Shown: positions 8,672 through 18,153 of the stretch, in pieces
Layout: each line of letters starts with the position of its first letter
Position numbering within the stretch: position 1 is the first letter of the stretch
The notes under the pieces: model-generated
The model's database searches: none
Told to the model about the DNA's origin: nothing
The model's input: the letters and a program-made list of their open reading frames with translations, nothing else
Made by a program: the position numbers and the translations under genes
Assembly (NCBI GenBank): GCA_000620545.1
Contig: JIBA01000016.1
Span: 124,001-188,000, forward strand
DNA: 64,000 nucleotides
DNA from: Intrasporangiaceae bacterium URHB0013
GTDB lineage: Bacteria; Actinomycetota; Actinomycetes; Actinomycetales; Dermatophilaceae
Direction of reading: 5' to 3'

Positions 8672-8912
8672 GGCGCACCGGACGGCGCCAACTCGACACT
8701 ATCTCCCTCGTACCCTCCGGGCGGGCAGGGCGGACCGTCCCCACCGCCCGCCTGCGGACCACCGGGCGCAGCCGGGCCCCTCGCCGCAAGGGCAACGGTC
8801 CCGACCCGCGGCGGACATCTGCCAATGTCAAGGGCCGCGTTGGGCAGGAGGTGACAACGCGCGCGCTCCCGAGCGCTCCCTAGGCTCACGCCATGACGAC
8901 CGAGGACGCGCC

Positions 8913-9860
8913 GTGAGGGTGCTCGTGGCGCTGGGTGGGAACGCCATGACGGGCCCCGGCGGCGACGCCACACCTCAGGCCCAGCGCGACGCCATCGCGA
9001 CCGCGAGCCGGCACCTCGCCGAGCTTGTCGCCGCCGGCCACGAGGTCGTCATCACCCACGGCAACGGGCCGCAGGTCGGCAACCTCCTCGTCAAGAACGA
9101 GCTGGCCGCGCACGTCGTGCCGCCCGTCCCCCTCGACTGGTGCGGCGCACAGACGCAGGGGACGATCGGCTTCACGCTGCTCGACACGCTCGAGGCCGCC
9201 CTCGCCGTCCGCGAGGTCGAGCGCCCCGTCGCCGCCATCGTCACCCGGACCCTCGTCGACGCCGACGACCCGGGCTTCACGCACCCGACGAAGCCGATCG
9301 GGCGCTTCCTCCCGCGCGAGCAGGCGCAGACGCTCATCGACCACGGTGAGCGCTGGGAGGACCGTGGCGACAAGGGGTGGCGCCGCGTCGTCGCGTCCCC
9401 CGAGCCCGTCGAGGTCCTCGAGACGCACACGCTCCACACCCTGCTCGCGGCCGGTTACGTCGTCGTCGCGGCCGGTGGCGGAGGCATTCCCGTCGTGCGC
9501 GGCCACGACGGCGGCGTCCACGGCGTCGAGGCCGTCATCGACAAGGACCTCACGGCGGCCCTGCTCGCCCAGGCCGTCGACGCCGACGTGCTCGTCATCG
9601 CGACCGACGTCGCGCACGCCGTCGCCGCGTGGGGCACACCCGAGGCCCACGACCTCGGCCGGGTCACGCTCGGCGAGATGGAGGCGTATGCCGCCGCCGG
9701 CCACTTCGCGTCGGGCTCGATGGGTCCGAAGGTCGAGGCCGCAATGCGCTTCGTCCGCTCGGGTGGTTCGCGCTCGATCATCACAGCCCTCGACCAGCTC
9801 GCCCAGGCCATCGACGGCCAGGTCGGCACCGTCATCGAAAACCCTGACAGAGAAAGGTGA
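8913..9860 (+). CDS. arcC: Carbamate kinase
   Basis: 315 residues of the amino acid kinase fold. Diagnostic segments are [10 protein letters not shown] at the N-terminus, [12 protein letters not shown] at about residue 48, [10 protein letters not shown] at about 187 and [12 protein letters not shown] just after it. The enzyme transfers phosphate between carbamoyl phosphate and ADP, giving ATP, ammonia and CO2. No arginine deiminase or ornithine carbamoyltransferase gene is adjacent, so it is not in a usual arginine deiminase operon; the barbiturase-like gene five bases downstream suggests a role in ureide or pyrimidine-ring nitrogen release (inference). The start is the GTG at 8913, served by GAGGA at about 8902-8906. 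Confidence 0.93.
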   Translation: MRVLVALGGNAMTGPGGDATPQAQRDAIATASRHLAELVAAGHEVVITHGNGPQVGNLLVKNELAAHVVPPVPLDWCGAQTQGTIGFTLLDTLEAALAVREVERPVAAIVTRTLVDADDPGFTHPTKPIGRFLPREQAQTLIDHGERWEDRGDKGWRRVVASPEPVEVLETHTLHTLLAAGYVVVAAGGGGIPVVRGHDGGVHGVEAVIDKDLTAALLAQAVDADVLVIATDVAHAVAAWGTPEAHDLGRVTLGEMEAYAAAGHFASGSMGPKVEAAMRFVRSGGSRSIITALDQLAQAIDGQVGTVIENPDRER

Positions 9861-9865
9861 TTCAC

Positions 9866-11002
9866 GTGCCCGAAGCCATTGAGGTGCGCAAGGTGCCCAT
9901 CCATTCGGTTGCCGACGCGTCGGAGCTGGCGAGGCTCATCGACGATGGCGTCATGGAGGCGAGCAGGGTTGTCGCCATCATCGGCAAGACGGAGGGCAAC
10001 GGCGGCGTCAACGACTACACGAGGATCATCGCCGACCGGGCCTTCCGGGAGGTCCTCGTCGAGAAGGGGGCCCCGGCCGACCAGGTCAGGCAGGTGCCGA
10101 TCGTCTGGTCCGGTGGCACCGACGGCATCATCAGCCCGCACGCGACGATCTTCGCGACGGTCCCGGCCGACAAGGCCGAGCAGTCCGACGAGCCCCGGCT
10201 CACGGTCGGCTTCGCGATGAGCGAGCCGATCAAGCCCGAGGAGATCGGCTACGTCGCGATGGTGCAGAAGGTCGCCGACGCCGTCAAGGTCGCCATGGAG
10301 CGCGCCGGCATCACCGACCCGGCGGACGTCCACTACGTGCAGACCAAGACGCCGCTGCTGACCATCCACACCATCCGCGACGCGAAGTCCCGCGGCCACC
10401 AGGTCTGGACCGAGCACACGCACGAGTCGATGGACCTCTCCAACGGCACGACCGGCCTCGGCATCGCCGTCGCCCTCGGCGAGATCGAGACGCCGACGGA
10501 CGCCGACATCATGCACGACCGCTCGCTGTTCTCGTCGGTCGCCTCCTGCAGCTCGGGCGTCGAGCTCGACCAGGCGCAGGTCGTCGTCGTCGGCAACACG
10601 ACGGGCATCGGTGGCCGCTACCGCATCGGCCACTCGGTCATGCAGGACGCGCTCGACGCCGACGGCGTGTGGGGCGCGATCAAAGACGCCGGGCTCGACC
10701 TGCCGGAGCGTCCGCACAGCAGCGACATCAAGGGTCGGCTCGTCAACGTCTTCCTCAAGTGCGAGGTGAGCCAGGACGGCACCGTGCACGGTCGGCGCAA
10801 CGCGATGCTCGACGACTCCGACGTGCACTGGCACCGCCAGATCAAGTCGGCCGTCGGCGGCGTCACGGCGTCGGTCACGGGCGACCCGGCGGTGTTCGTG
10901 TCCGTGTCGGCCGCGCACCAGGGCCCCGACGGCGGCGGCCCGGTCGCCGCGATCGTCGACCTCGGCGAGGGCGAGCCCACCGGCTACCGCTGGACCCGCT
11001 GA
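9866..11002 (+). CDS. Ring-opening amidohydrolase (barbiturase/cyanuric acid amidohydrolase family)
   Basis: 378 residues from the GTG at 9866, with AGAAAGG about eight bases upstream. The rare Atz/Bar fold with threefold internal pseudo-symmetry is recognisable: Lys41 in [13 protein letters not shown], Ser82 in [12 protein letters not shown], Ser229/230 in [12 protein letters not shown], and the C-terminal [15 protein letters not shown]. Barbiturase opens barbiturate to ureidomalonate in oxidative pyrimidine degradation; cyanuric acid amidohydrolase opens the s-triazine ring. Motifs alone do not separate the two. It follows carbamate kinase by five bases and ends in a cluster of hairpins. 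The chromosomal setting with CoxG, amidase and hydantoinase favours barbiturate or a related cyclic imide as substrate. Confidence 0.9.
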   Translation: MPEAIEVRKVPIHSVADASELARLIDDGVMEASRVVAIIGKTEGNGGVNDYTRIIADRAFREVLVEKGAPADQVRQVPIVWSGGTDGIISPHATIFATVPADKAEQSDEPRLTVGFAMSEPIKPEEIGYVAMVQKVADAVKVAMERAGITDPADVHYVQTKTPLLTIHTIRDAKSRGHQVWTEHTHESMDLSNGTTGLGIAVALGEIETPTDADIMHDRSLFSSVASCSSGVELDQAQVVVVGNTTGIGGRYRIGHSVMQDALDADGVWGAIKDAGLDLPERPHSSDIKGRLVNVFLKCEVSQDGTVHGRRNAMLDDSDVHWHRQIKSAVGGVTASVTGDPAVFVSVSAAHQGPDGGGPVAAIVDLGEGEPTGYRWTR

Positions 11003-11033
11003 CGCCCGTCCCCCACCACCCCACCACCGTCGA

Positions 11034-11158
11034 GAGGCCAAAGTTCGCGGCCTCACCACAGTCGAAAGGCCAGCTCTCGCGACGAGAGCTGGCCTTTCGA
11101 CGCGTCACGGGCCACGAAAAGTGGCCCTTCGACGTGTCACGGGCCACGAAAAGTGGCC
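11034..11158. terminator. Array of four hairpins between convergent barbiturase-like gene and purH
   Basis: Four inverted repeats in 125 bases: GAGGCC/GGCCTC at 11034-11054; a perfect 18-bp stem with 3-base loop at 11062-11100; GGGCCAC-gaaaa-GTGGCCC at 11109-11127; and a near copy at 11141-11158. The last two belong to a 32-bp direct repeat (11105 and 11137). All four stems centre on GGCC and most end in CTTTCGA. Position between convergent genes fits bidirectional termination, but the tandem structure is more than a terminator needs. Confidence 0.75.
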
Positions 11159-11168
11159 TTTCGACGTG

Positions 11169-12779
11169 TCAGTGCGCGAAGTGGCGTGTGCCGGTGAAGT
11201 ACATCGTCACGCCGGCCGCCTTGGCCGCCTCGATGATCTCCTCGTCGCGGATCGAGCCACCGGGGGCGACGACCGCACGGACGCCGGCGTCGAGCAGGAT
11301 CTGCAGCCCGTCGGCGAACGGGAAGAACGCGTCGGACGCGGCCACCGAGCCGCGGGCGCGCTCCTCCCCCGCGCGGCGGACGGCGAGGTAGCAGGAGTCG
11401 ACGCGGTTGACCTGACCCATGCCGACGCCGACCGCAGCTCCGTCGCGAGCGAGCAGGATCGCGTTGGACTTGACGGCGCGGATCGCGCGCCACGCGAACT
11501 GCAGGTCGGCGATCGTCGCGTCGTCCGCGGCGTCGCCGGCGACGAGGCGCCAGCTTCCGGCGTCGTCCCCGCCGGTCACCGCGCCGTCCTCGCCCCGTAC
11601 CACAGCGTCCACCCTGTCGACCGTCTGCACGAGCAGGCCGCCGCTGACGGCGCGCGTCTCGACCGGGTCGGCCGCCTCGGCCATGCCGGCCGGCAGCCGC
11701 AGGACGCGGAGGTTCTTCTTGGCCGTGAGGATCTCGAGGGCCTCCGGCTCGTAGTCGGGCGCGATGATGACCTCGGTGAAGACCGGCTTCGCAGCCGCCG
11801 CCATCGCGGCCGTGACGGTGCGGTTGGCCGCGATGATGCCTCCGTAGGCGCTTACCGGGTCGGTCGCGTGGGCCCGCTCGTAGGCCTCCTCGATGGTCCC
11901 ACCGACGGCGATGCCGCACGGGTTGGCGTGCTTGATGATCGCGACGGTCGGCTGGTCACCGTGGTCGTGCGCGGCCCGCACGGCGGCGTCGGTGTCGACG
12001 TAGTTGTTGTAGGACATCTCCTTGCCGTGCAGCTGCTCCGCGCTGGCCACGCCCGGACGCCAGTGCCGGTAGAGCGCAGCGCTCTGGTGCGGGTTCTCGC
12101 CGTAGCGCAGGGCCGCCGCGCGGTCGAAGGTCGCACCCGTCCACGCCGGGAAGCCGGTGCCGTCGCTCGTGTCGGCCACGACGCTGCCCATCCAGCTCGC
12201 GACGGCGTTGTCGTAGCTCGCGGTGTGCACGAACGCCTCGGCGGCGAGGCGCCGACGCTCGGTCAGCGTGAAGCCGCCCGCGCCCAGGGCCTCCGTGACG
12301 TGGGCGTATGCCGCCGGGCTCGTCACGATCGCGACGCTCGCGTGGTTCTTGGCGGAGGCGCGCACCATCGACGGGCCGCCGATGTCGATCTGCTCGACGC
12401 ACTCGTCCTCGCTGGCCCCCGACGCGACGGTCTCGCGGAAGGGGTAGAGGTTGACGACGACGAGGTCGAACGTCTCCACGCCGAGGTCGGCGAGCTGCCG
12501 CATGTGGCCCTCGTTGCGGGTGTCGGCGAGGATGCCGGCGTGGACCTTCGGGTGCAGCGTCTTGACGCGGCCGTCCAGGCACTCGGGGAAGCCGGTCAGC
12601 TCCTCGACCTGCGTGACCGGCACACCTGCGGCGGCGATGGTCTTCGCCGTCGAGCCGGTCGAGACGATCGCGACGCCGGCGGCGTCGAGGGAACGGGCCA
12701 GCTCGTCGAGGCCGGACTTGTCGTAGACGGAGACGAGGGCGCGCCTGATCGGGCGGCGTCCGTCGGTGGCGGCAGTCAT
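11169..12779 (-). CDS. purH: Bifunctional AICAR formyltransferase/IMP cyclohydrolase
   Basis: 536 residues; catalyses the last two steps of purine synthesis, AICAR to FAICAR with 10-formyl-THF, then ring closure to IMP. The N-terminal MGS-like cyclohydrolase part contains [13 protein letters not shown] and STGSTAKTI; the transformylase part has [20 protein letters not shown] and the end [11 protein letters not shown]. The start at 12779 has GGAG eight bases upstream; an upstream extension to 12923 is unsupported. It lies downstream of purN in the same direction with a 156-bp gap. Confidence 0.97.
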   Translation of the reverse strand: MTAATDGRRPIRRALVSVYDKSGLDELARSLDAAGVAIVSTGSTAKTIAAAGVPVTQVEELTGFPECLDGRVKTLHPKVHAGILADTRNEGHMRQLADLGVETFDLVVVNLYPFRETVASGASEDECVEQIDIGGPSMVRASAKNHASVAIVTSPAAYAHVTEALGAGGFTLTERRRLAAEAFVHTASYDNAVASWMGSVVADTSDGTGFPAWTGATFDRAAALRYGENPHQSAALYRHWRPGVASAEQLHGKEMSYNNYVDTDAAVRAAHDHGDQPTVAIIKHANPCGIAVGGTIEEAYERAHATDPVSAYGGIIAANRTVTAAMAAAAKPVFTEVIIAPDYEPEALEILTAKKNLRVLRLPAGMAEAADPVETRAVSGGLLVQTVDRVDAVVRGEDGAVTGGDDAGSWRLVAGDAADDATIADLQFAWRAIRAVKSNAILLARDGAAVGVGMGQVNRVDSCYLAVRRAGEERARGSVAASDAFFPFADGLQILLDAGVRAVVAPGGSIRDEEIIEAAKAAGVTMYFTGTRHFAH

Positions 12780-12935
12780 GGGTGCACTCCTGATTCGGTG
12801 ACATCGGTCGCGGCGTGCCCGGGTCGGTGGACCCGGCGGCATCCGTTCTCGCGAGGCACCCAGGCGGTCGATGCTCCCGACGTCACTCCCCGGTGGTGTC
12901 CCACCCGCGCCAGTCGTGTGCACCCAGCCTAGCGG

Positions 12936-13592
12936 TCAGCCCCGACCGATCCGAACTCGTCGCCCCTCGACGGCGAAGCCCTCGCGAGCAAGTCGGCTGA
13001 CGACGTCGACGAGCAGGTCGCGCTCCTGCACCTTGATCCGTTCGTGCAGGCTCTCCTCGGTGTCGTCGTCCTCGACGGCCACGACGCGCTGCTCGATGAT
13101 CGGCCCGGTGTCGACGCCGGCGTCGACGACGTGACACGTGGTGCCGGTCACCTTGACGCCGTAGGCGAGGGCGTCGCGGACACCGTGCGCCCCGGGGAAG
13201 CTCGGCAGGAGGGCAGGGTGGGTGTTGACGACGGGCTGCGCTCCGAGCGTGACCGGACCGAGGATCCGCATGAACCCGGCTGTCACCACGAAGCGTGGGC
13301 TCGCATCGGCGACCTGCTGGGCCAGCGCGACGTCCCACGCTGCCCGGTCCTCGAAGTCGGCAGGACGCACGACGAAGGTCGGTATGCCGGCCTGCCGGGC
13401 GCGCTCGACGCCCGTGCACGGGCGATCAGCCCCCACGGCGGCGATGCGCACGCCGTAGTCCGGGTCCGCCGAGGCGTCGAGGACTGCCTGCAGCAGGGTG
13501 CCGGAACCGGAGACGAGGACGACGACGGGTACGCGCGCGTCGACGGCAGCACCGTCGGTCGAGCCCGTCTCGCTGGAGGCGGCGTTCGTCAT
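12936..13592 (-). CDS. purN: Phosphoribosylglycinamide formyltransferase
   Basis: 218 residues. Transfers a formyl group from 10-formyl-THF to GAR in step 3 of purine synthesis. Key segments are VLVSGSGTLLQAVLD near residue 26, the catalytic Asn/His in VVNTHPALLPSFPGAHG, and the catalytic Asp region HVVDAGVDTGPII. About 20 residues at the N-terminus precede the fold and are low-complexity. The purN-purH order is a common actinobacterial arrangement; no PurD or PurM gene is present in the window. Confidence 0.96.
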   Translation of the reverse strand: MTNAASSETGSTDGAAVDARVPVVVLVSGSGTLLQAVLDASADPDYGVRIAAVGADRPCTGVERARQAGIPTFVVRPADFEDRAAWDVALAQQVADASPRFVVTAGFMRILGPVTLGAQPVVNTHPALLPSFPGAHGVRDALAYGVKVTGTTCHVVDAGVDTGPIIEQRVVAVEDDDTEESLHERIKVQERDLLVDVVSRLAREGFAVEGRRVRIGRG

Positions 13593-13633
13593 GCCGCGAG
13601 TCTAGGGCGGTGCACCGGGCGCCGGTTCTCCCC

Positions 13634-16600
13634 TCATCGACGTCGCACCGTGAGCGTGGCCGACCGGCTGGTGGCGACGCCTGCCTCGTTGCTGAAGACG
13701 GCGCGGTATCGGTTTCCGGTGGCCTTCTGGCTGACGCCGGCGACCACGAGCCGCGTGGAGTGCGCGCCCGGGATCGTCACCCAGGTGCGACCGCGGTCCC
13801 TCGACGTCTGCCACGTCACGGTGGGCGGTGGCGCCCCGGTTGCCGCCGCCGTGAAGGTCGCCGTCGCACCGGGCCTCACGGTGACGTCGCGGGGTTCCGA
13901 CGTGACGCGCGGCGCCTGCGTGACAACGGTGAGCACGGCGGCACCGGTCACGGCAGAGCCGCCGAGGTTGACGAACTCGGCGCGGTAGCACGTCCCGTTC
14001 TGGCTCGACTGCACGTCAGTCAGGGTGAGGCGGGGCGTCGTGGCGCCGGGGACCGGTGTCCAGGTGGTCCCGCCGTCGACCGACCGCGACCACTGCACGC
14101 TCGGTTCGGGGTCGCCGGAGGCTGCGGCGGTGAACGTCGCCGTGCCTCCTGCGAGCGCGGTGGTGCTGGTGGGTGACGTCACGACGTGTGGCGCTGCCGG
14201 CAGGACCGTGAGCGTGACGATGCCGGAGTTCGATGTCCCTGACGCGTTGGTGTACCTCACGATGTACTGCTCCCCGTTCTGGGCGAACGTGACCCCAGGC
14301 AGCGTGAGGTCGGGGCTGGTGGCGCCGGGGATCGCGGTGAAGGTTGGTCCTTCCGTGACCCGGTACCACTGCACCGTGGGCTGCGGGTTGCCCGACGCGG
14401 TCGAGGTGAACGTCGCCGACTCGCCGGCCGTCACCGTGGCGTCCCGGGGGGCGACGCGCAGAGATGGGGCGACCGCGGCCTCGACGACCAGGCTCTGCTC
14501 GACCGGGGGCGCCGCGAACGGCGCGTTCGCCGACGTGCGGATGACGAGGCGGTAGGTGTCGGCGGGAAGACCCTGGAGCGTCCGTGCCACGAGACCGTCG
14601 GCGTTGACCGCCTGGTTGACCACCTGGAACGTCGGCGTGTCCGTCTGGTTGGCCGACCCGAACAGCTGGAAGTCCACCCGGGCTCTCGTGATGTCGCCGG
14701 GATTGCCGTCGTCCGCCTGGCCCAACCTTGCCGTCATCACGGCCAGCCCCGGAGCGGTGACTCCCTGCGTCGTGCTGCTCAGGGTGGCGTCCTCCGGAGT
14801 GACCGCCGTGGCCCCGCTGTAACCCAGCGTGAAGTGGTCGCTCGAGAAACCGGTGCAACCGTTCAGGGGATAGCTGCCCGGGTCTGCGGCGACGCGTCCG
14901 GTCGCGGAGACCAGTCCCACGAGCCGTTCGCATCCGGAGAGCGAGCCCGTGATCCCGTCGAGGGCGAGTGGTTCAGCGATGAACGGCGACAGCGGGGGCG
15001 CTGGGTCGGAGTACTGCAGCGGCCCGTCCGTCAGGGTGATGAGGAACTCGCCCCGACTCACCTCGAAGGACCTGCTCACCGGGGTCGCCGCGGGGAAGAC
15101 CCCATCCCCGCCCTGCGTGGCGGTGATGCTGCACGTGCCCACTCCCGTGGCCGTGATGACCCCGGAGTCGAGGGTGCACACGTTCTGCGAGATGGGCTCG
15201 ACAGCAAGGCTCACGGGCAGGTGCGAGGTAGCTGACGCGGTGATGCCCTGGGTCTCGTAGGGCCGGCCGTAGACGCTGCTCCGAGTGAAGTGCATGTCAC
15301 GGGGCAGGTCGAGGCTGACGGTGTTCGTCGGCTCGGACACGGTGAACGAGCGTGTGGACGAGGAGAAGACCCCGGCACCGTTGGTGACCTTGACACCCAC
15401 GTGTGCTGACCCGCTCTGCTCGAACGTCACGACGAGCGACGACGAGCCGGGGACGATGCACAGGCCGTTGTCAGCGCTTGGGCACGAGTAGAGCCACTCG
15501 TAGGTCACGGGCGCGCCGGAGTCGTCGAGCACCGACGCCGTGTAGGTGATCGGAACACCTCGGGTCGCCTCCCACGGCCCGTCGAGTCGGATCTGGGGCG
15601 ACGCCGGCGGTGCAGCGGGGTCCGGCGGCGTGCCATGGACCATCTCGAGCACGTTGGCATGGCGCCCTTCGGCGTCGATGTACGAGATGTCGTCCCGCAG
15701 GCACGACATCCAGGACATGCCGCTCGGCGCGACGGCCCCGCCGCCCGGGTAGCAGGAGCTGTGCAGCGCCGTCGCGCCGATCGGTGCGACGGTGAAGCGG
15801 TACTTGCCCGTCTCGTCCTGGGTCCGGGCGGCGATGAAGGTGTCACCGCCGGGACCCTGGAACGGGAACCACGTCGACTGCCACTCCGGCGTCACCGAGC
15901 CGTCCGGAAGGACCTGCTGCAGGATCCACCAGCCCTCCCCGTGAGGTCGGACCCAGAGCGATCCCTCGTCGTCGGCGAGATCGACCGAGATGCGAGGTGT
16001 CTGGCCCCAGCTCCTGACGACCCCCGTGGAGTCCGGAACACCGTTGAGGAACTGCGGCTCCGCCTCGGTCCAGGCGGGTGCGTTGCCGTCGGTGCCGCTG
16101 GCCGGCGCGTTCGCGCACGTGTGCAGCTCGAGGCCGACCTGGATCGCTCCGGTGCAGCCCCACTCCGGCTCGGGGAACGTCTCGTTGAGGAAGGTGGCCA
16201 TCATCCCCGGGTAGGCCGTGGGGTCCTTCATCAGTGCAGCGAGGTCGGGCGTCGCGCTCGCCTTGCGGAGCAGCTCGGCCAGCTTCTTCGGAGCCTCGAG
16301 GTCGCTGTTGATCTGGATCGACGCGATCGTGGTCGTCACGACGATGTCGACGATGGCGCCCACCACGGACGTGATGGCACCGAAGACCTTGATGCCGGCC
16401 GTCAACCGGCTCTCGGCCATCGCCGCGGCGCTCGCGGCACGGGCTGCCGCCTCCGCGTCGGCGATGGCTGTCACGGCCCCGGCCCTGAGCGAGTTGGCTG
16501 CCTTGAGCGCCGCGAACGAACGCAGTGCCTGGGCGTCGGCGGCCGCCGCCTGCGCGATCTTGATCGTGGACTCGGCACCCTGCAACACAGGGCTGGCGAT

Positions 16601-17521
16601 GAACTTCGTCCGGGTCGCGAAGGGGAAGAGCTTGGTCACGAACAGGCTGTCCGCGGAGATGGGCACCGCCAGCGCCCGCGCGATGGGGATCGCCGCGCCG
16701 CTGGCAGCCAGCGAGACTCCCATTCCGACGAGTGCGGCAACCTGTCCCGCGTGGACGGTGAAGTCGTTGTAGGACAGCGGGTTCCACGTGTTCGACAGGC
16801 CCTGTGACAGGGACTGCAGCTGAAGGTACTGCCCGTACTTCACGAACTGGTCGTACGAAGGCCGTGGCGGGGAGAAGACGAGGAAGCTGAAGATGGTGAG
16901 GCCCGACTCGGTACAGATTGTCGTCCCTCGCCCGTTGTACTCCGCCGTCGTGTCGTACGGTCCCGGCGGGTGGTAGTTGCAGTAGCCGTCGGACCCGTTT
17001 CGAGGCTGGGGCGAGTACGTGTCGGTCTTGGCATACGTGCTGTCGCTCAGTCCCGACCACTTGACGTACTCGCCCACCGCTGCCTTCGCGGCGCCGATCT
17101 GCGTCCGCTGGACCTTGGTGGCGAACCAGGTGTGGACGAGCACCTCGGAGGCCGTCCTGCTCGCGGCCGGCTTCAGCATGATCACTCCGAGGTCGGCCCA
17201 GAGCTGCGTGCGGATGTCGTCGCGCGCGAGCGCCCGGACGCTCAGCTCGTCGCTCGGTGGGAGCGACTTGTTCTGCAGCACCTCTGCCACCGCCTTCGTC
17301 TCGAAGGCGGTGAGCGCTGTCTGCGTCTCGGCCGAGTACGGCTGGGGCCGCGGGATGTTCAGGACCGGATCCTGCACCAGGTCGAACAGCTTGATGATCG
17401 CCGGCGGGGCTGGTGGTTCAGCGGCGGCGGCGGGAGGCGACGGCGTCACGGCGGCGACGGTGAGGCCCGAGGCCGCCACGAGGCCGAACACGGCCACCAT
17501 TCGCGAGAACCTGCTGTTCAC
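13634..17521 (-). CDS. Large secreted protein with three C-terminal Ig-like domains, function unknown
   Basis: 1,295 residues. A Sec signal peptide (VAVFGLVAASGLTVAAVTPSP, then Ala-rich site) is followed by a ~550-residue region unlike anything I recognise. That region has two hydrophobic stretches (about residues 245-270 and 370-395) separated by an Ala-rich, probably coiled-coil segment. A beta-rich part follows: a PKD-like module around residue 640-730 (YTASVLDDSGAPVTYEW) and an MBG-like module (CTLDSGVITATGVGTCSITAT). The end is three ~93-residue Ig-like repeats, at about 1017-1109, 1110-1202 and 1203-1295, each with TATFTAAA.G.P.PTVQW. Likely an exported surface or matrix protein. It sits in the opposite-strand core block between purN and DUF6350. 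Confidence 0.8.
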   Translation of the reverse strand: MNSRFSRMVAVFGLVAASGLTVAAVTPSPPAAAAEPPAPPAIIKLFDLVQDPVLNIPRPQPYSAETQTALTAFETKAVAEVLQNKSLPPSDELSVRALARDDIRTQLWADLGVIMLKPAASRTASEVLVHTWFATKVQRTQIGAAKAAVGEYVKWSGLSDSTYAKTDTYSPQPRNGSDGYCNYHPPGPYDTTAEYNGRGTTICTESGLTIFSFLVFSPPRPSYDQFVKYGQYLQLQSLSQGLSNTWNPLSYNDFTVHAGQVAALVGMGVSLAASGAAIPIARALAVPISADSLFVTKLFPFATRTKFIASPVLQGAESTIKIAQAAAADAQALRSFAALKAANSLRAGAVTAIADAEAAARAASAAAMAESRLTAGIKVFGAITSVVGAIVDIVVTTTIASIQINSDLEAPKKLAELLRKASATPDLAALMKDPTAYPGMMATFLNETFPEPEWGCTGAIQVGLELHTCANAPASGTDGNAPAWTEAEPQFLNGVPDSTGVVRSWGQTPRISVDLADDEGSLWVRPHGEGWWILQQVLPDGSVTPEWQSTWFPFQGPGGDTFIAARTQDETGKYRFTVAPIGATALHSSCYPGGGAVAPSGMSWMSCLRDDISYIDAEGRHANVLEMVHGTPPDPAAPPASPQIRLDGPWEATRGVPITYTASVLDDSGAPVTYEWLYSCPSADNGLCIVPGSSSLVVTFEQSGSAHVGVKVTNGAGVFSSSTRSFTVSEPTNTVSLDLPRDMHFTRSSVYGRPYETQGITASATSHLPVSLAVEPISQNVCTLDSGVITATGVGTCSITATQGGDGVFPAATPVSRSFEVSRGEFLITLTDGPLQYSDPAPPLSPFIAEPLALDGITGSLSGCERLVGLVSATGRVAADPGSYPLNGCTGFSSDHFTLGYSGATAVTPEDATLSSTTQGVTAPGLAVMTARLGQADDGNPGDITRARVDFQLFGSANQTDTPTFQVVNQAVNADGLVARTLQGLPADTYRLVIRTSANAPFAAPPVEQSLVVEAAVAPSLRVAPRDATVTAGESATFTSTASGNPQPTVQWYRVTEGPTFTAIPGATSPDLTLPGVTFAQNGEQYIVRYTNASGTSNSGIVTLTVLPAAPHVVTSPTSTTALAGGTATFTAAASGDPEPSVQWSRSVDGGTTWTPVPGATTPRLTLTDVQSSQNGTCYRAEFVNLGGSAVTGAAVLTVVTQAPRVTSEPRDVTVRPGATATFTAAATGAPPPTVTWQTSRDRGRTWVTIPGAHSTRLVVAGVSQKATGNRYRAVFSNEAGVATSRSATLTVRRR

Positions 17522-17715
17522 GGTGGGCTCCTTTGCCGGTGTGCCCCCGCCGACTCAGCATGGCAGTCCCTCGCCACTTCTCACGGGGAATCGCCAAACA
17601 GCGCCGGGCTGTCGGAGCTGCCGTCACGGTCGCGGTCGTGACGCGCGGAGCAGGGCTGCTGATTCGCACTGTTCCCCGGTCGATCGACCGACGCACATGC
17701 GCGAGGATGGACCGC

Positions 17716-18105
17716 ATGACCGAGCCCCAGCCGGAGGAGATCGCCTTCGCCCGCGAGAAGGCCAAGCGCACCCTGCCCGTCGCGATCCTCGTGCTGCTCG
17801 GCCTCGTCGCCATGTACCTCCCGCTGCCGAAGCGCTTCGTCGCCTTCCTGCCGCTCGTGCTCGCGGTCGTGCTGACCGTTCGTCTGCTGCGCTTCGTGTC
17901 GACGCGCGCCGGCAAGGAGAAGATCTGGCCGGTGGTCACCCTCGTCATCTCCGGGATGCTGCTGTCGACGCTGGCGCTGCAGATCCCCTTCTACGACGCG
18001 ATCAGCGCCTACGAGGAATGCGTCGCCGGCGCCCAGACCAGCATCGCCGAGGGTGACTGCGCCCAGCTGAGGAACGCCGGGATGTCAGGCTTCGTCCTGC
18101 GCTGA
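17716..18105 (+). CDS. Small membrane protein, unknown function
   Basis: 129 residues from the ATG at 17716 (GAGG at 17703-17706). Hydrophobic helices: LPVAILVLLGLVAMYLPL, FVAFLPLVLAVVLTVRLL and PVVTLVISGMLLSTLAL. The C-terminal polar tail holds two cysteines (EECVAGAQ and GDCAQLR) that could form a disulfide outside the membrane. I do not recognise the family. It is divergent from the Ig-domain protein across a 194-bp spacer and ends 48 bp before the convergent DUF6350 gene. Confidence 0.7.
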   Translation: MTEPQPEEIAFAREKAKRTLPVAILVLLGLVAMYLPLPKRFVAFLPLVLAVVLTVRLLRFVSTRAGKEKIWPVVTLVISGMLLSTLALQIPFYDAISAYEECVAGAQTSIAEGDCAQLRNAGMSGFVLR

Positions 18106-18153
18106 CGCGACTTGCCGCAACCCGGCGGAGCCGCGGACGGCGACCCTGTGACC

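Noticed and set aside
8893-8916. Seven-residue mini-ORF (MTTEDAP) whose stop overlaps the arcC start
   Set aside because: Could be a leader peptide, but arcC has its own GAGGA site and such short frames are frequent; no evidence of attenuation.
11121-12932. A 603-codon plus-strand frame over purH
   Set aside because: Shadow of purH; would read through the hairpin array and has no domain.
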